Origin: an uncultured Coriobacteriaceae bacterium
GTDB lineage: Bacteria; Actinomycetota; Coriobacteriia; Coriobacteriales; Coriobacteriaceae
Direction: 5' to 3'
Length of the DNA stretch: 64,000 bases
Assembly (NCBI GenBank): GCA_944322305.1
Contig: CALUOP010000004.1
Span: 242,814 to 306,813 of the forward strand
Both the position numbers and the translations under genes were made by a program. The notes under the pieces were generated by a model. That model did not search any database, had not been told where the DNA came from, and was given only the letters and a program-made list of their open reading frames with translations. Within the stretch, counting starts at the first letter, position 1. Each line of letters begins with the position of its first letter. This document shows positions 26,566 through 34,466 of the stretch, in pieces.

Positions 26566-26607
26566 TCAATCAGACGCTTATCTCAGCTCTGCGAGAAGCG
26601 CGGGCAC

Positions 26608-27633
26608 TTACGCCACGAACTTCTCGAAGTACTTGATGGTGCGGACCATCTGGGAGGTGTAGGAGTTCTCGTTGTCGTACCAAGAGGTAACCTGAACGAG
26701 GGTCTGGCCGTTGCCCAGATCGTTGCACATGGTCTGGGTGGCGTCGAAGATCGAGCCGTGGGTCTCGCCGATGATGTCGGTGGACACGATGTCGTCCTCG
26801 TTGTAGCCGAAGGTGTCCGGGATGGTCTCGGCGTAGGCCTTCATAGCAGCGTTGACCTCGTCGACGGTGACCTTCTTGTCAACCACGGCGTAGAGGTTGG
26901 TCAGCGAGCCGGTGGGGGTGGGAACGCGCTGAGCGGCACCGATCAGCTTGCCGTTGAGCTCGGGCAGAACCAGGCCGATGGCCTTGGCAGCACCGGTGCT
27001 GTTGGGGACGATGTTGATGGCGCAGGCGCGGCTGCGGCGCTTGTTGCCCTTGCGCTGCGGGCCGTCGAGCGGCATCTGGTCGCCGGTCCAGGCGTGGATG
27101 GTGGTCATGATGCCGGACACGATGGGGGCGAAGTCATTCAGGCCCTTGGCCATCGGGGCCAGGCAGTTGGTGGTGCAGGAAGCAGCGGAGATGATGTTGT
27201 CATCAGCGGTGAGCTGCTCATGGTTCACGTTGAAGACGATGGTGGGCAGGTCGTTGCCGGCCGGAGCGGAGATGACGACCTTCTTGGCGCCGGCGTCGAT
27301 GTGAGCCTGGGCCTTGGCCTTGGAGGTGTAGAAGCCGGTGCACTCGAGAACGACGTCAACGCCGAGCTCGCCCCACGGGAGGTTCTTGGCGTCGGCCTCC
27401 TTGTAGATGGTGATCTTCTTGCCATCGACGGTGATGGAGTTCTCGTCAGAGGTGATCTCGTGATCGCGAGCGTAGTTGCCCTGGGTGGAGTCATACTTGA
27501 GCAGGTAAGCAAGCATGTCCGGGGAGGTGAGGTCGTTGATGGCAACGATCTCGGAGCCCTCGTGACCGAACATCTGACGGAACGCCAGACGGCCGATGCG
27601 GCCGAAGCCGTTAATAGCAACCTTTACTGCCAT
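26608..27633 (-). CDS. gap: Glyceraldehyde-3-phosphate dehydrogenase, type I
   Basis: This 341-residue NAD-dependent enzyme oxidises glyceraldehyde 3-phosphate to 1,3-bisphosphoglycerate. It has the Rossmann start [13 protein letters not shown], an NAD-type acidic residue in AINDLT, and the active-site Cys153 in [12 protein letters not shown] with the His in [10 protein letters not shown]. The ATG follows AAAGGAGACACA. Upstream, TACACT near 27.71 kb on the minus strand is a possible -10. It is placed between whiA and pgk, the usual actinobacterial order. Confidence 0.97.
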   Translation of the reverse strand: MAVKVAINGFGRIGRLAFRQMFGHEGSEIVAINDLTSPDMLAYLLKYDSTQGNYARDHEITSDENSITVDGKKITIYKEADAKNLPWGELGVDVVLECTGFYTSKAKAQAHIDAGAKKVVISAPAGNDLPTIVFNVNHEQLTADDNIISAASCTTNCLAPMAKGLNDFAPIVSGIMTTIHAWTGDQMPLDGPQRKGNKRRSRACAINIVPNSTGAAKAIGLVLPELNGKLIGAAQRVPTPTGSLTNLYAVVDKKVTVDEVNAAMKAYAETIPDTFGYNEDDIVSTDIIGETHGSIFDATQTMCNDLGNGQTLVQVTSWYDNENSYTSQMVRTIKYFEKFVA

Positions 27634-27810
27634 TGTGTCTCCTTTCGCGAAGCCCGAACGCGGATCTTCCTCAATCCGCTCGCGGCCTCAGTTAACCACA
27701 CGGGATGAGTGTACCCCTTTTTCAGCATCGCTTGCCGCAAAAGGAGGAGAAACTTCGGTCGGCGGTTCGCAAGCGTTTGGCAACGCGCAGGTAAGGAGAA
27801 GATAAAACGA

Positions 27811-28752
27811 TTAGCTTTTCGGCGCCTCAGCCTCCGCCACGAGCTTCTCCAGACGCTGAATCCTATGGTAGAGGGCCGATTTTGACAGCGGCGGCACCGA
27901 GGCGGCCCCCAACTCGCGCAAGGAGAGCTCCGGATAGGCGCGCCGCAGCGCGCAGAAGCTCTTGAGCGCCGGCGACAGGCCGTCGAGAAGCCCCAGCGCC
28001 TCGGCCTTGTCGATGAGGTCGAGCTGCAGCTGGGCGGCCTCGCTTGTGCGCACCTGGTTTGCCATCTCGGCGTTGATGCGGCGGTTCACGTCGTTTTTGA
28101 CCGACTTCACGCGCCGCGCGGCGTCGATCTCCTCAACAGACCGCGTTGCCCCCAGCACCTCGAGCAGGCGCCGCACGTCGTCGGCGCTCTTCACGTACAC
28201 GGCGTAGGCGCCGCGGCGCCGGTTCACGCGGGCGCGCACCCCCAGCTCGCCGATCAGCTCAGCGAGCTCGCGGGCGTACTGCTCGCCCGACACGGCGATC
28301 TCCAGGTGGAAGTCCCCCTTGGGGTCGGCGATGAAGCCACCGGCGATAAGCGCCCCGCGCACGTAGGAGCGCCGGCAGCACGCGCGGCGCAGCAGGTGCG
28401 CCGGCAACCCCGGCACGAGCGCCAGGCTGCGGTCGAGCACGCCCAGAAGCACGAGCGCCTTGCCCAGCTGCGGCTGGTCGGGCAAGACGATGAGGTAGTT
28501 GCGGGCCTTGTGCAGCACCGAGCGGCGCACGGTGAACTCGGTGCGCAGCTTCAGGACCTTGTGGGTGAGGCCGATCATGGTGCGCGCCACCGCGCCGGTC
28601 TCGGTGGCGACTTGCAGCCGGTAGTGCCCCGGCCCCCCGTAGGTGATGGTGCCGCACACGCGCACGAGCGCGGCCAGGGTGGACACGTCGCAGTAGCTGC
28701 AGGCGGGGTCCACGCGGGCGAGCTCGTCGCGGACCTCGGCGGTGAACGACAT
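27811..28752 (-). CDS. whiA: WhiA-family DNA-binding regulator
   Basis: This 313-residue protein has the WhiA N-terminal and LAGLIDADG-like fold (about 1-190, with SYVRGALIAGGFIADPKGDFHLEI) and a C-terminal helix-turn-helix of sigma-4 type (about 225-300, LSLRELGAASVPPLSKSALYHRIQRL). Homologues control sporulation or cell division in Gram-positive bacteria. In non-sporulating Coriobacteriia a role in division or metabolism is inferred. It starts six bases after rapZ, so the two form one transcript. Confidence 0.93.
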   Translation of the reverse strand: MSFTAEVRDELARVDPACSYCDVSTLAALVRVCGTITYGGPGHYRLQVATETGAVARTMIGLTHKVLKLRTEFTVRRSVLHKARNYLIVLPDQPQLGKALVLLGVLDRSLALVPGLPAHLLRRACCRRSYVRGALIAGGFIADPKGDFHLEIAVSGEQYARELAELIGELGVRARVNRRRGAYAVYVKSADDVRRLLEVLGATRSVEEIDAARRVKSVKNDVNRRINAEMANQVRTSEAAQLQLDLIDKAEALGLLDGLSPALKSFCALRRAYPELSLRELGAASVPPLSKSALYHRIQRLEKLVAEAEAPKS

Positions 28753-28758
28753 GGCGCC

Positions 28759-29688
28759 CTACCTGCCTTGGGCGGCGGCTGCCGAGCGCGGCATGTCGCG
28801 GTGGGACACGCTCACGTGGTAGCCGTGCCCGGCGAGGTAGCTCGCCGTAGCGTTGGCAATGGCGACGCTGCGGTGCTGACCGCCCGTGCAGCCCACCGCG
28901 ATGGACAGCAGCGCCTTGCCCTCGGCCACGTAGCCGGGCATCACCGCGTCGAGCAGCTGGCACCACGCCTTCATGAACTCCTGCGTCTTGGGGTGGCCGA
29001 GCACGAAGCTCGAGACCTTCTCGTCCTCCCCGGTGAGCGCGCGCATCTCCGGGTCGTAGAAGGGGTTCGGCAAGAAGCGCACGTCGATCATGATGTCGGC
29101 CTCGACGGGCATGCCGTGCTTGAAGCCGAAGGAGAAGACGTGGACGTCCATGAGCTGCTGGTCGCTGAGCTCGGAGAAGGCGCGGGTAAGGCGCGTGCGC
29201 AGGGCGCTGGTGCGCAGGCGCGAGGTGTCGATGACCATGTCGGCGTGGTCGCGCACGGCGCTGAGCTGGCGGCGCTCGCGGCGGATGGCGCTTTCGGTGG
29301 ACTCGCCGGGCAGCGCCAGCGGATGGCGGCGGCGGTTCTCGCTGTAACGGCGGATGAGAACCTCGTCGGAGGCCTCGAGGAAGACGACCTTGTAGCTCAT
29401 CTCGTGGGCCGAAAGCTCGCCGAGGACGTCGAGCAGTTCGTCGAAAAGGCCCTGGCTGCGCAGGTCGCAGGTGACCGCCAGGTGCCTGCCCACGCCGGAG
29501 TTGATGCCCACCACCTGCGCAAGCTGCAGGATGAGGCGCGGCGGCAGGTTGTCGATGCAGAAGTAGCCCATGTCCTCGAACACGTGCATGGCCTGCGTGC
29601 GCCCGCTGCCCGAGAGACCGGTGATGATCACGATGTCGGGCACGCGATCCTTGCCCTCAGCCTGCTGCATTGCCCGCCCGTCAGCCAT
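28759..29688 (-). CDS. rapZ: RapZ/YvcJ-family nucleotide-binding protein
   Basis: This 309-residue P-loop protein has Walker A GLSGSGRT near residue 23, the FCIDNLPP motif, and the C-terminal GCTGGQHRSVAIA signature of RapZ/YvcJ. In Escherichia coli RapZ is an RNA-binding adaptor controlling glucosamine-6-phosphate synthase; in Bacillus YvcJ affects competence. The function here is not established. The start ATG has AAAAGGAGG upstream. The gene yvcK, normally between rapZ and whiA, is missing. Confidence 0.92.
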   Translation of the reverse strand: MADGRAMQQAEGKDRVPDIVIITGLSGSGRTQAMHVFEDMGYFCIDNLPPRLILQLAQVVGINSGVGRHLAVTCDLRSQGLFDELLDVLGELSAHEMSYKVVFLEASDEVLIRRYSENRRRHPLALPGESTESAIRRERRQLSAVRDHADMVIDTSRLRTSALRTRLTRAFSELSDQQLMDVHVFSFGFKHGMPVEADIMIDVRFLPNPFYDPEMRALTGEDEKVSSFVLGHPKTQEFMKAWCQLLDAVMPGYVAEGKALLSIAVGCTGGQHRSVAIANATASYLAGHGYHVSVSHRDMPRSAAAAQGR

Positions 29689-29812
29689 GGAGCCTCCTTT
29701 TGCCTCGCGCTCCTGTGCTACTCATGGTACCCGAAACGCGCGGCGGGGCGGGCGAGAAGCGCAAGCGGCGCGGCGGGTACGGCGGGGGCGGGAGGACAGC
29801 CGCGCCGTGCGT

Positions 29813-30046
29813 CGCAGTTGGACGCGCTTCTGTCGCGTAGCGGCAGCTCAAGCCGCAGCTAGACGCGTTTTTGTCATCCAGCGGAGAACCGCGCCGAAAC
29901 TGCCCGCGCTCTTGTCGCCCTGCAGAGGCCCGCGCTGCAGTTGGGCGCGTTTTTGTCATGCAAGGAGGCCCACAACCGCAGTTAGTCGCCGAAGCGTCAC
30001 GCAGGGCTTCGGTTGCCCGCAATTCTGTCATCGCCGGAGCGGTTTG
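29813..30046. repeat. Degenerate tandem array with exact 41-bp period
   Basis: Units begin at 29813, 29854, 29895, 29936, 29977 and 30018 (last partial). Most keep the words CGCAGTTnGACGCG, TTTTTGTC and a GC-rich end; spacing is 41 bp each time although single units differ by 30-50 %. No reading frame stays open across it that resembles a protein. It lies upstream of rapZ. Confidence 0.8.
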
Positions 30047-30049
30047 TCG

Positions 30050-30407
30050 CTCGGACAACAGCTAACTCCCGGAAATCCGGGAGTTACATGCAGTTTGCGC
30101 GACCAAGCTGATCTTAGACGTCGAATTAACGATCAACCGGAGGCTTGGATGACACTTCCGCGGGCAACCGGCGCCTCGGCGTCGTTTCCACGACCAATGG
30201 AAAGCACCCGATCAGCCTTAGCCGACGAAAGAGCGGGCAATCGGACGTGTGGCTGACGTGCTCACGCGCGACCGGAAACTTAGCGGACAACTCCGCGGGC
30301 AACTGAAATCTTAGCCGACGCTTCCGCGGACAACCGGAAACTTGACTGACACTTTCGCAGGCATCCGGGAGCTTGGCTGACGTCTCTGCAAGTGGTTGCC
30401 ACCTCCG
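30050..30407. repeat. Dispersed repeat, copy 2: inverted core plus nine 31-bp units
   Basis: The core at 30063-30086 is a perfect palindrome (arms TAACTCCCGG and CCGGGAGTTA around AAAT) with the same flanks as copy 1 but inverted. From 30118 on, 31-bp units with CGCGGGCAACCGGAAACTT-like sequence follow at 30118, 30149, 30180, then, after an 11-bp insert, at 30222, 30253, 30284, 30315, 30346 and 30377. The stretch 29700-30522 holds no supportable gene. Confidence 0.8.
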
Positions 30408-30522
30408 GACCGTTTTCTTCGAGGGCAACCGGCTGGGCCATATGCCTGCCGGGCAACACGTGCGCCTATCGCCCAAGCATGTAGGGGCATCAGAGCGATG
30501 TGCCTTTCCCCTTTTCATGGCG

Positions 30523-30556
30523 GGAGGCCCTGCGGATGCGTGCACGCAGGGCCTCC
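30523..30556 (-). terminator. Hairpin at the 3' end of the nan operon
   Basis: Perfect 12-bp arms (30523-30534 with 30545-30556) lie 28 bases past the nanE stop codon. There is no T tract on the minus strand, so it may be a 3' stabiliser or a factor-assisted terminator. Confidence 0.55.
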
Positions 30557-30583
30557 TTGCAAGGGATGGGGGCGCTCCGGGCG

Positions 30584-31273
30584 TTACGCCTCCAGAGCGG
30601 CCTTGAACCAGCTGGTGAGCGAGGTGGGGTGCGTGATGCCGGTGCCCACCACCACGGCCCAGGCGCCCGCGTCCATGGCGAGCTTGCCGTCGGCCGGCGT
30701 GTGGATGTGCCCCTCGCAGATGATCGGGTAACCGGGGAACTCCGAGGTCGCCGCCTTGAGGATGGGGATGTCGGGACCGTCGTCAAGCGTGGTGTCGATG
30801 GCGGGCTTGTTGTGCGAGAGCGTGGTGGAAACCAAGTCGCAGCCGCAAGCCACGGCGCGGCGGATGTCCTCGATGGTCATGCAGTCGGCCATGATAAGAA
30901 CGTCGGAGGCCTCGCGGATGGCCTGAACGGTCTCCTCGAACATGCGGCCGTCGGGACGCGGGCGGTCGGTGGCGTCCAGGGCCACCACGTCGGCGCCTGC
31001 GTTCACGCAGGCGAGCGCGTGGCGCAGCGTGGGCGTGATGTAGACGCCCTCGTGGCCCTCTTTCCACAGGCCGATGACGGGGATGTCCACGCGGCCCTTG
31101 ATGGCGGCGATGTCGGAAAGGCCCTGGCAGCGGATGGCCGCCGCGCCGCCGAGCTCGCAGGCGCGCGCCATCTGAGCCATGGTCTCGGGATGACGCAGCG
31201 GCTCGCCGGGATAGGCCTGCACAGACACGATGAGCTTGCCCTTGAGCTGCTGGACAAGCGGACTGATGGTCAT
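30584..31273 (-). CDS. nanE: N-acylglucosamine-6-phosphate 2-epimerase
   Basis: This 229-residue TIM-barrel enzyme converts N-acetylmannosamine 6-phosphate to N-acetylglucosamine 6-phosphate, the third step of sialic-acid breakdown. NanE-family features visible are LIVSVQAYPGEPL, GAAAIRCQG, VVALDATDRPRP and MADCMTIED with a CEGHIHTP segment near the end. The start ATG 31273 has AAAGGAG; a much longer frame upstream is antisense chance. It follows nanK, completing the lyase-kinase-epimerase set. Confidence 0.92.
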   Translation of the reverse strand: MTISPLVQQLKGKLIVSVQAYPGEPLRHPETMAQMARACELGGAAAIRCQGLSDIAAIKGRVDIPVIGLWKEGHEGVYITPTLRHALACVNAGADVVALDATDRPRPDGRMFEETVQAIREASDVLIMADCMTIEDIRRAVACGCDLVSTTLSHNKPAIDTTLDDGPDIPILKAATSEFPGYPIICEGHIHTPADGKLAMDAGAWAVVVGTGITHPTSLTSWFKAALEA

Positions 31274-31362
31274 GAGGGACTCCTTTCGATGGAGCGAAAA
31301 CAAGAGGCGAACGGACAATGCGGACGAGAGAGGCGGGGCAACAGCAGGCGCGCGGGGCTCCC

Positions 31363-32325
31363 CTACTCGGCCACCTCGGCGTAACCGGAGCGGACGAAGT
31401 TCTCGGCCGCGCCGATGAGCGGGGCGTCGCCGCCCAGCTCGCCGTCCACGATGGGAGTGCCGGCAACCGGGGGCATGGCCTGCCCCTTGAAGCCGTCCTC
31501 CATGGCGTCCGACCACCAGCGCCCGCACTGGGCAACCGAGCCGGAGAGGATCACGCAGGTGGGGTCGAGCATGTTCACCATGCTGCCGAGCACCTCGCCG
31601 AGCGCACGGCCCGCGCGGGCCTCGGCAGCCTGGGCGTGCTCGTCGCCGGCGGCGGCGCGGCGGTCGATCTCGGCGCCGTCCATGGGCTTGCCGCCGTCGT
31701 AGGTCTCGTCGCCACCCAGGCGGACGTACTCGCGGATGATGCCAGGACCGGCGGCGATGGGCTCCAGGTGCCCGGTGGCGCCGCACGAGCACGGCACGCC
31801 GGCGGCCGCCGGGCAACACACGTGGCCGATGTGGCCGGCCTCGTCGTGCGCGCCGAGCATGATCTGGCCGCGCTCGACGAAGGCGCCGCCGATGCCGGTG
31901 CCCACCGCGACCACCAAGCAGCTCTGCGCGCCGCGACCGCCGCCCCAGCGCGCCTCGCCGAGGGCGTGGGCGTGCACGTCGTTCAGCACGCGGCAGGCAA
32001 GCCCCGTGGCCGCGGTGACCTCGGCGCCGAGCGCCGTGCCGCCCCAGCCGGGCATGAGCTCGTTGGCGAAGGTGATGTCGCCGGTGCGGGGGTTCACCAC
32101 GCCGGCAGAAGAGATGCCCACACCGGCAAGCGGGCCCTCAGCGCGCTCGACGGCAGCTTTGACCTGCTCGATCACGGTGGCGAGCACGTGCGCGCCACCC
32201 TCCATGGCGCAGGTTGGCACCTTCTCCACGCTCTTGATGACGGGCTTGTCGTCCGAAAGCGTCACCAAGCCGCAGGCGATCTTGGTGCCGCCGATGTCTA
32301 CGGCAACGATAGTCTGGGGATCCAT
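31363..32325 (-). CDS. nanK: ROK-family N-acetylmannosamine kinase
   Basis: This 320-residue sugar kinase starts with the ATP motif VAVDIGGTKIACG. It has the ROK motif GHIGH followed by zinc-ligand cysteines in CSCGATGHLE, and a catalytic Asp in LNDVHAHA. Among ROK proteins, position between nanA and nanE identifies it as the probable ManNAc kinase; glucokinase would be the alternative from sequence alone. Start ATG follows GGAAGGAGGG. Confidence 0.85.
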   Translation of the reverse strand: MDPQTIVAVDIGGTKIACGLVTLSDDKPVIKSVEKVPTCAMEGGAHVLATVIEQVKAAVERAEGPLAGVGISSAGVVNPRTGDITFANELMPGWGGTALGAEVTAATGLACRVLNDVHAHALGEARWGGGRGAQSCLVVAVGTGIGGAFVERGQIMLGAHDEAGHIGHVCCPAAAGVPCSCGATGHLEPIAAGPGIIREYVRLGGDETYDGGKPMDGAEIDRRAAAGDEHAQAAEARAGRALGEVLGSMVNMLDPTCVILSGSVAQCGRWWSDAMEDGFKGQAMPPVAGTPIVDGELGGDAPLIGAAENFVRSGYAEVAE

Positions 32326-32351
32326 AGGGACCCTCCTTCCCTCACAAGCAA

Positions 32352-32392
32352 AGGCCGGCGCGAGCGCCCGCAGGCGCCCAGGGCGCCGGCCT
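32352..32392 (-). terminator. Intercistronic hairpin between nanA and nanK
   Basis: 10-bp arms AGGCCGGCGC and GCGCCGGCCT are followed on the minus strand by TTTGCTTGT. It probably reduces read-through into nanK-nanE. Confidence 0.5.
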
Positions 32393-32536
32393 CAGGGACA
32401 AAACAATATGATGCGCGCGGGCCGGACGGGCTGGCGAGAACAGCTTCGCCCCCCTGCCCGCGCAGACCGCGCCGACGTAGCGCCGCCCCGTGAGTCGCGG
32501 TCGGGACGGGCGCCGCAGCCGGGCGCGGCAACGCGC

Positions 32537-33457
32537 TTACAGCAGGCCGCAGTCCACGAGCACCTGGCGCACGGCCTCGACGTTCTCGCCCTTGAGCGAG
32601 TGCACGGGGCGCGGCATCTGGTTGGTCTCGAAGATGCCGAGCAGCTGCAGGGCGGTCTTGAACGCGCCGACGCCCGCGCCGAAGCCCTGGACGCCCTTGG
32701 TGACGGCGGTGATGCGCATGATGCGCGCCAGGCGGTCCTGCTCCTCCTTTACCTTGGCCCAGTCGCCGGCCTGCGCGGCCTTCCACTGGCGCACGTAGCC
32801 GTAGGGCTCCACGTTGGCCAGGCCCGGCACCGAGCCGTCAGCGCCGGAGAGGTACGCGCCGTCGACCACGACCTCGTGGCCGGTCAGGATCGACATCGGG
32901 TGGCCGGCGTCCTCGTTGCCCATCACGAGGTAGCGGAACGAGATGTCGTCGCCGGAGGAGTCCTTCACGCCGGCGAGCACGCCGTCCTTGCCCAGACGGA
33001 CGAGCATGTCGGTGTCGAGCTTGTTGTGCACGCACACCGGGATGTCGTAAGCGAAGATCGGCAGGTCGAGCGCGTCATGCAGGCAGCGGAAGCTCCACTC
33101 GATCTCGTCGATACCCTGGAGGGCGTAGAACGGGCAGGTGGCCACGAGGGCGTCCACGCCCATCTGCTCGGCGCGCTTGCCGTGCTCGATCATGCGCTCG
33201 GTCTCGGTGTCGATGATGCCGGCGAGCACGGGCACGCGCCCGTCGACGATGCGCACGAGGTTCTGGATGATGTCGGAGCGGCGCTGGTCGGTGGAGAAGA
33301 CCACCTCGGAGGAGGAGCCCAGGATGAACAGGCCGTCGACGCCGGCCTCGATCATGCGGTTGACGCTGCGCTCGAACGAGGGCACGTCGAGCTCGCGGTC
33401 CTGTGTGAGCGGAACCACCACGGGCGGGATGACGCCGGTGAATCGCTTGTCTGCCAC
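32537..33457 (-). CDS. nanA: N-acetylneuraminate lyase-like protein (DapA/NanA family)
   Basis: This 306-residue class I aldolase of the DHDPS/NAL family has a TIM barrel with FILGSSSEVVF in place of the common GTTGE loop, the catalytic Tyr in AYDIPV and the Schiff-base Lys in LAGVKDSSGD. The start is GTG 33457 with AAAGGAG eight bases ahead. By sequence alone it could also be a related aldolase such as dihydrodipicolinate synthase-like or KDG aldolase; the nanK-nanE context makes sialic-acid lyase the best call. Confidence 0.78.
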   Translation of the reverse strand: MADKRFTGVIPPVVVPLTQDRELDVPSFERSVNRMIEAGVDGLFILGSSSEVVFSTDQRRSDIIQNLVRIVDGRVPVLAGIIDTETERMIEHGKRAEQMGVDALVATCPFYALQGIDEIEWSFRCLHDALDLPIFAYDIPVCVHNKLDTDMLVRLGKDGVLAGVKDSSGDDISFRYLVMGNEDAGHPMSILTGHEVVVDGAYLSGADGSVPGLANVEPYGYVRQWKAAQAGDWAKVKEEQDRLARIMRITAVTKGVQGFGAGVGAFKTALQLLGIFETNQMPRPVHSLKGENVEAVRQVLVDCGLL

Positions 33458-33644
33458 GGTATTGTCTCCTTTTGGTTGAGGCGGGCGCGCAACGTTGGCG
33501 CCCGCGCGGGATATACGGCCGCCCAGCAGTATAGCGCTCGGGCGGCGCAGCAAAAAGGCGGGGCTACTCGCCGGACGGGCCGGCGGAGCGGCCCCGCCCC
33601 GGGGCGCCCGGGAGGCGCCCCGCAACCGACGGCGCGAGACGCGC

Positions 33645-34466
33645 CTACTGGCCGAGCTTGGGATGCAGCAGCGACGGCGCGGCGCCGAGCAGCATCTTGG
33701 TGTAGGAGTCCTGCGGGTTCTGGAACACCTGCTGAGCCGGGCCCTGCTCCACGATCTTGCCGCCGTTCATAACCACGATGCGGTCGGAGATGTAGCGCAC
33801 CGTCTGGATGTCGTGGCTGATGAAGACCATGGCAAGCCCCAGGTCGCGCTTGAGGTCGGTGAGCAGGTTCAGGATCTGGGCGCGCACCGACACGTCGAGC
33901 GCCGAGGTGGGCTCGTCGGCGATGATGGCGTCCGGGCCGAGCGCGAGGGCGCGGGCGATGGCCACGCGCTGGCGCTGGCCGCCGGAGAGCTGGCCGGGAA
34001 GCGCCCCCAGCGCCGAGCTCGGCAGGCCCACCAGGCTGATGAGCTCGCGGATGTTGGCCTCGCGCTGCTCGGGCGTGCCGATCTTGTGCACCAGCAGCGG
34101 GTCGAGCAGCTGGTCGTGCACGATCATGCGCGGGTTCAGCGCCGTGGCCGGGTCTTGGAAGACCACCGACACCACGCGGCCGATCTGCTTGCGCTCGTCA
34201 GCGGTGCGCTTGGTCACGTCAACGCCCTTGAAATAGACCTTGCCCGAGGTGGGCTGCTGCAGGCCGATCATGACGTTGGCCGTGGTGGACTTGCCGCAGC
34301 CGGACTCGCCCACGATGCCGATCGTCTCGCCGGGCATGAGCTTGAGGGTAACGCCCTGCACGGCGTGCACCTTGTTGGGGTGCAGGATGGAGCCGGTGCG
34401 CGTGCGGAAGGTCACGTAGACGTCGTCGAGGAAGATGATGGGCTCTTGCGCCTTGCTCTCGCTCAT
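33645..34466 (-). CDS. Opp-family ABC transporter ATPase of the sialic-acid operon
   Basis: This 273-residue ABC ATPase of the OppF/DppF type has Walker [10 protein letters not shown], signature LSGGQRQRVAIARA and Walker B DAIIADEP. It is shorter than the OppF at 14488 because the cysteine-bearing C-terminal extension is absent. Its ATG directly follows the stop of the permease-ATPase fusion (TAAATG). It is predicted to be the second ATPase of a SatABCD-like sialic-acid importer. Confidence 0.88.
   Translation of the reverse strand: MSESKAQEPIIFLDDVYVTFRTRTGSILHPNKVHAVQGVTLKLMPGETIGIVGESGCGKSTTANVMIGLQQPTSGKVYFKGVDVTKRTADERKQIGRVVSVVFQDPATALNPRMIVHDQLLDPLLVHKIGTPEQREANIRELISLVGLPSSALGALPGQLSGGQRQRVAIARALALGPDAIIADEPTSALDVSVRAQILNLLTDLKRDLGLAMVFISHDIQTVRYISDRIVVMNGGKIVEQGPAQQVFQNPQDSYTKMLLGAAPSLLHPKLGQ

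Noticed and set aside
28146..28334. Plus-strand Arg-rich small frame opposite whiA
   Set aside because: Pure antisense of WhiA codons with no start context.
30118..30407. CRISPR array (31-bp periodic units)
   Set aside because: There are no unique spacers between units; the units are contiguous and diverged, and no cas gene is present.
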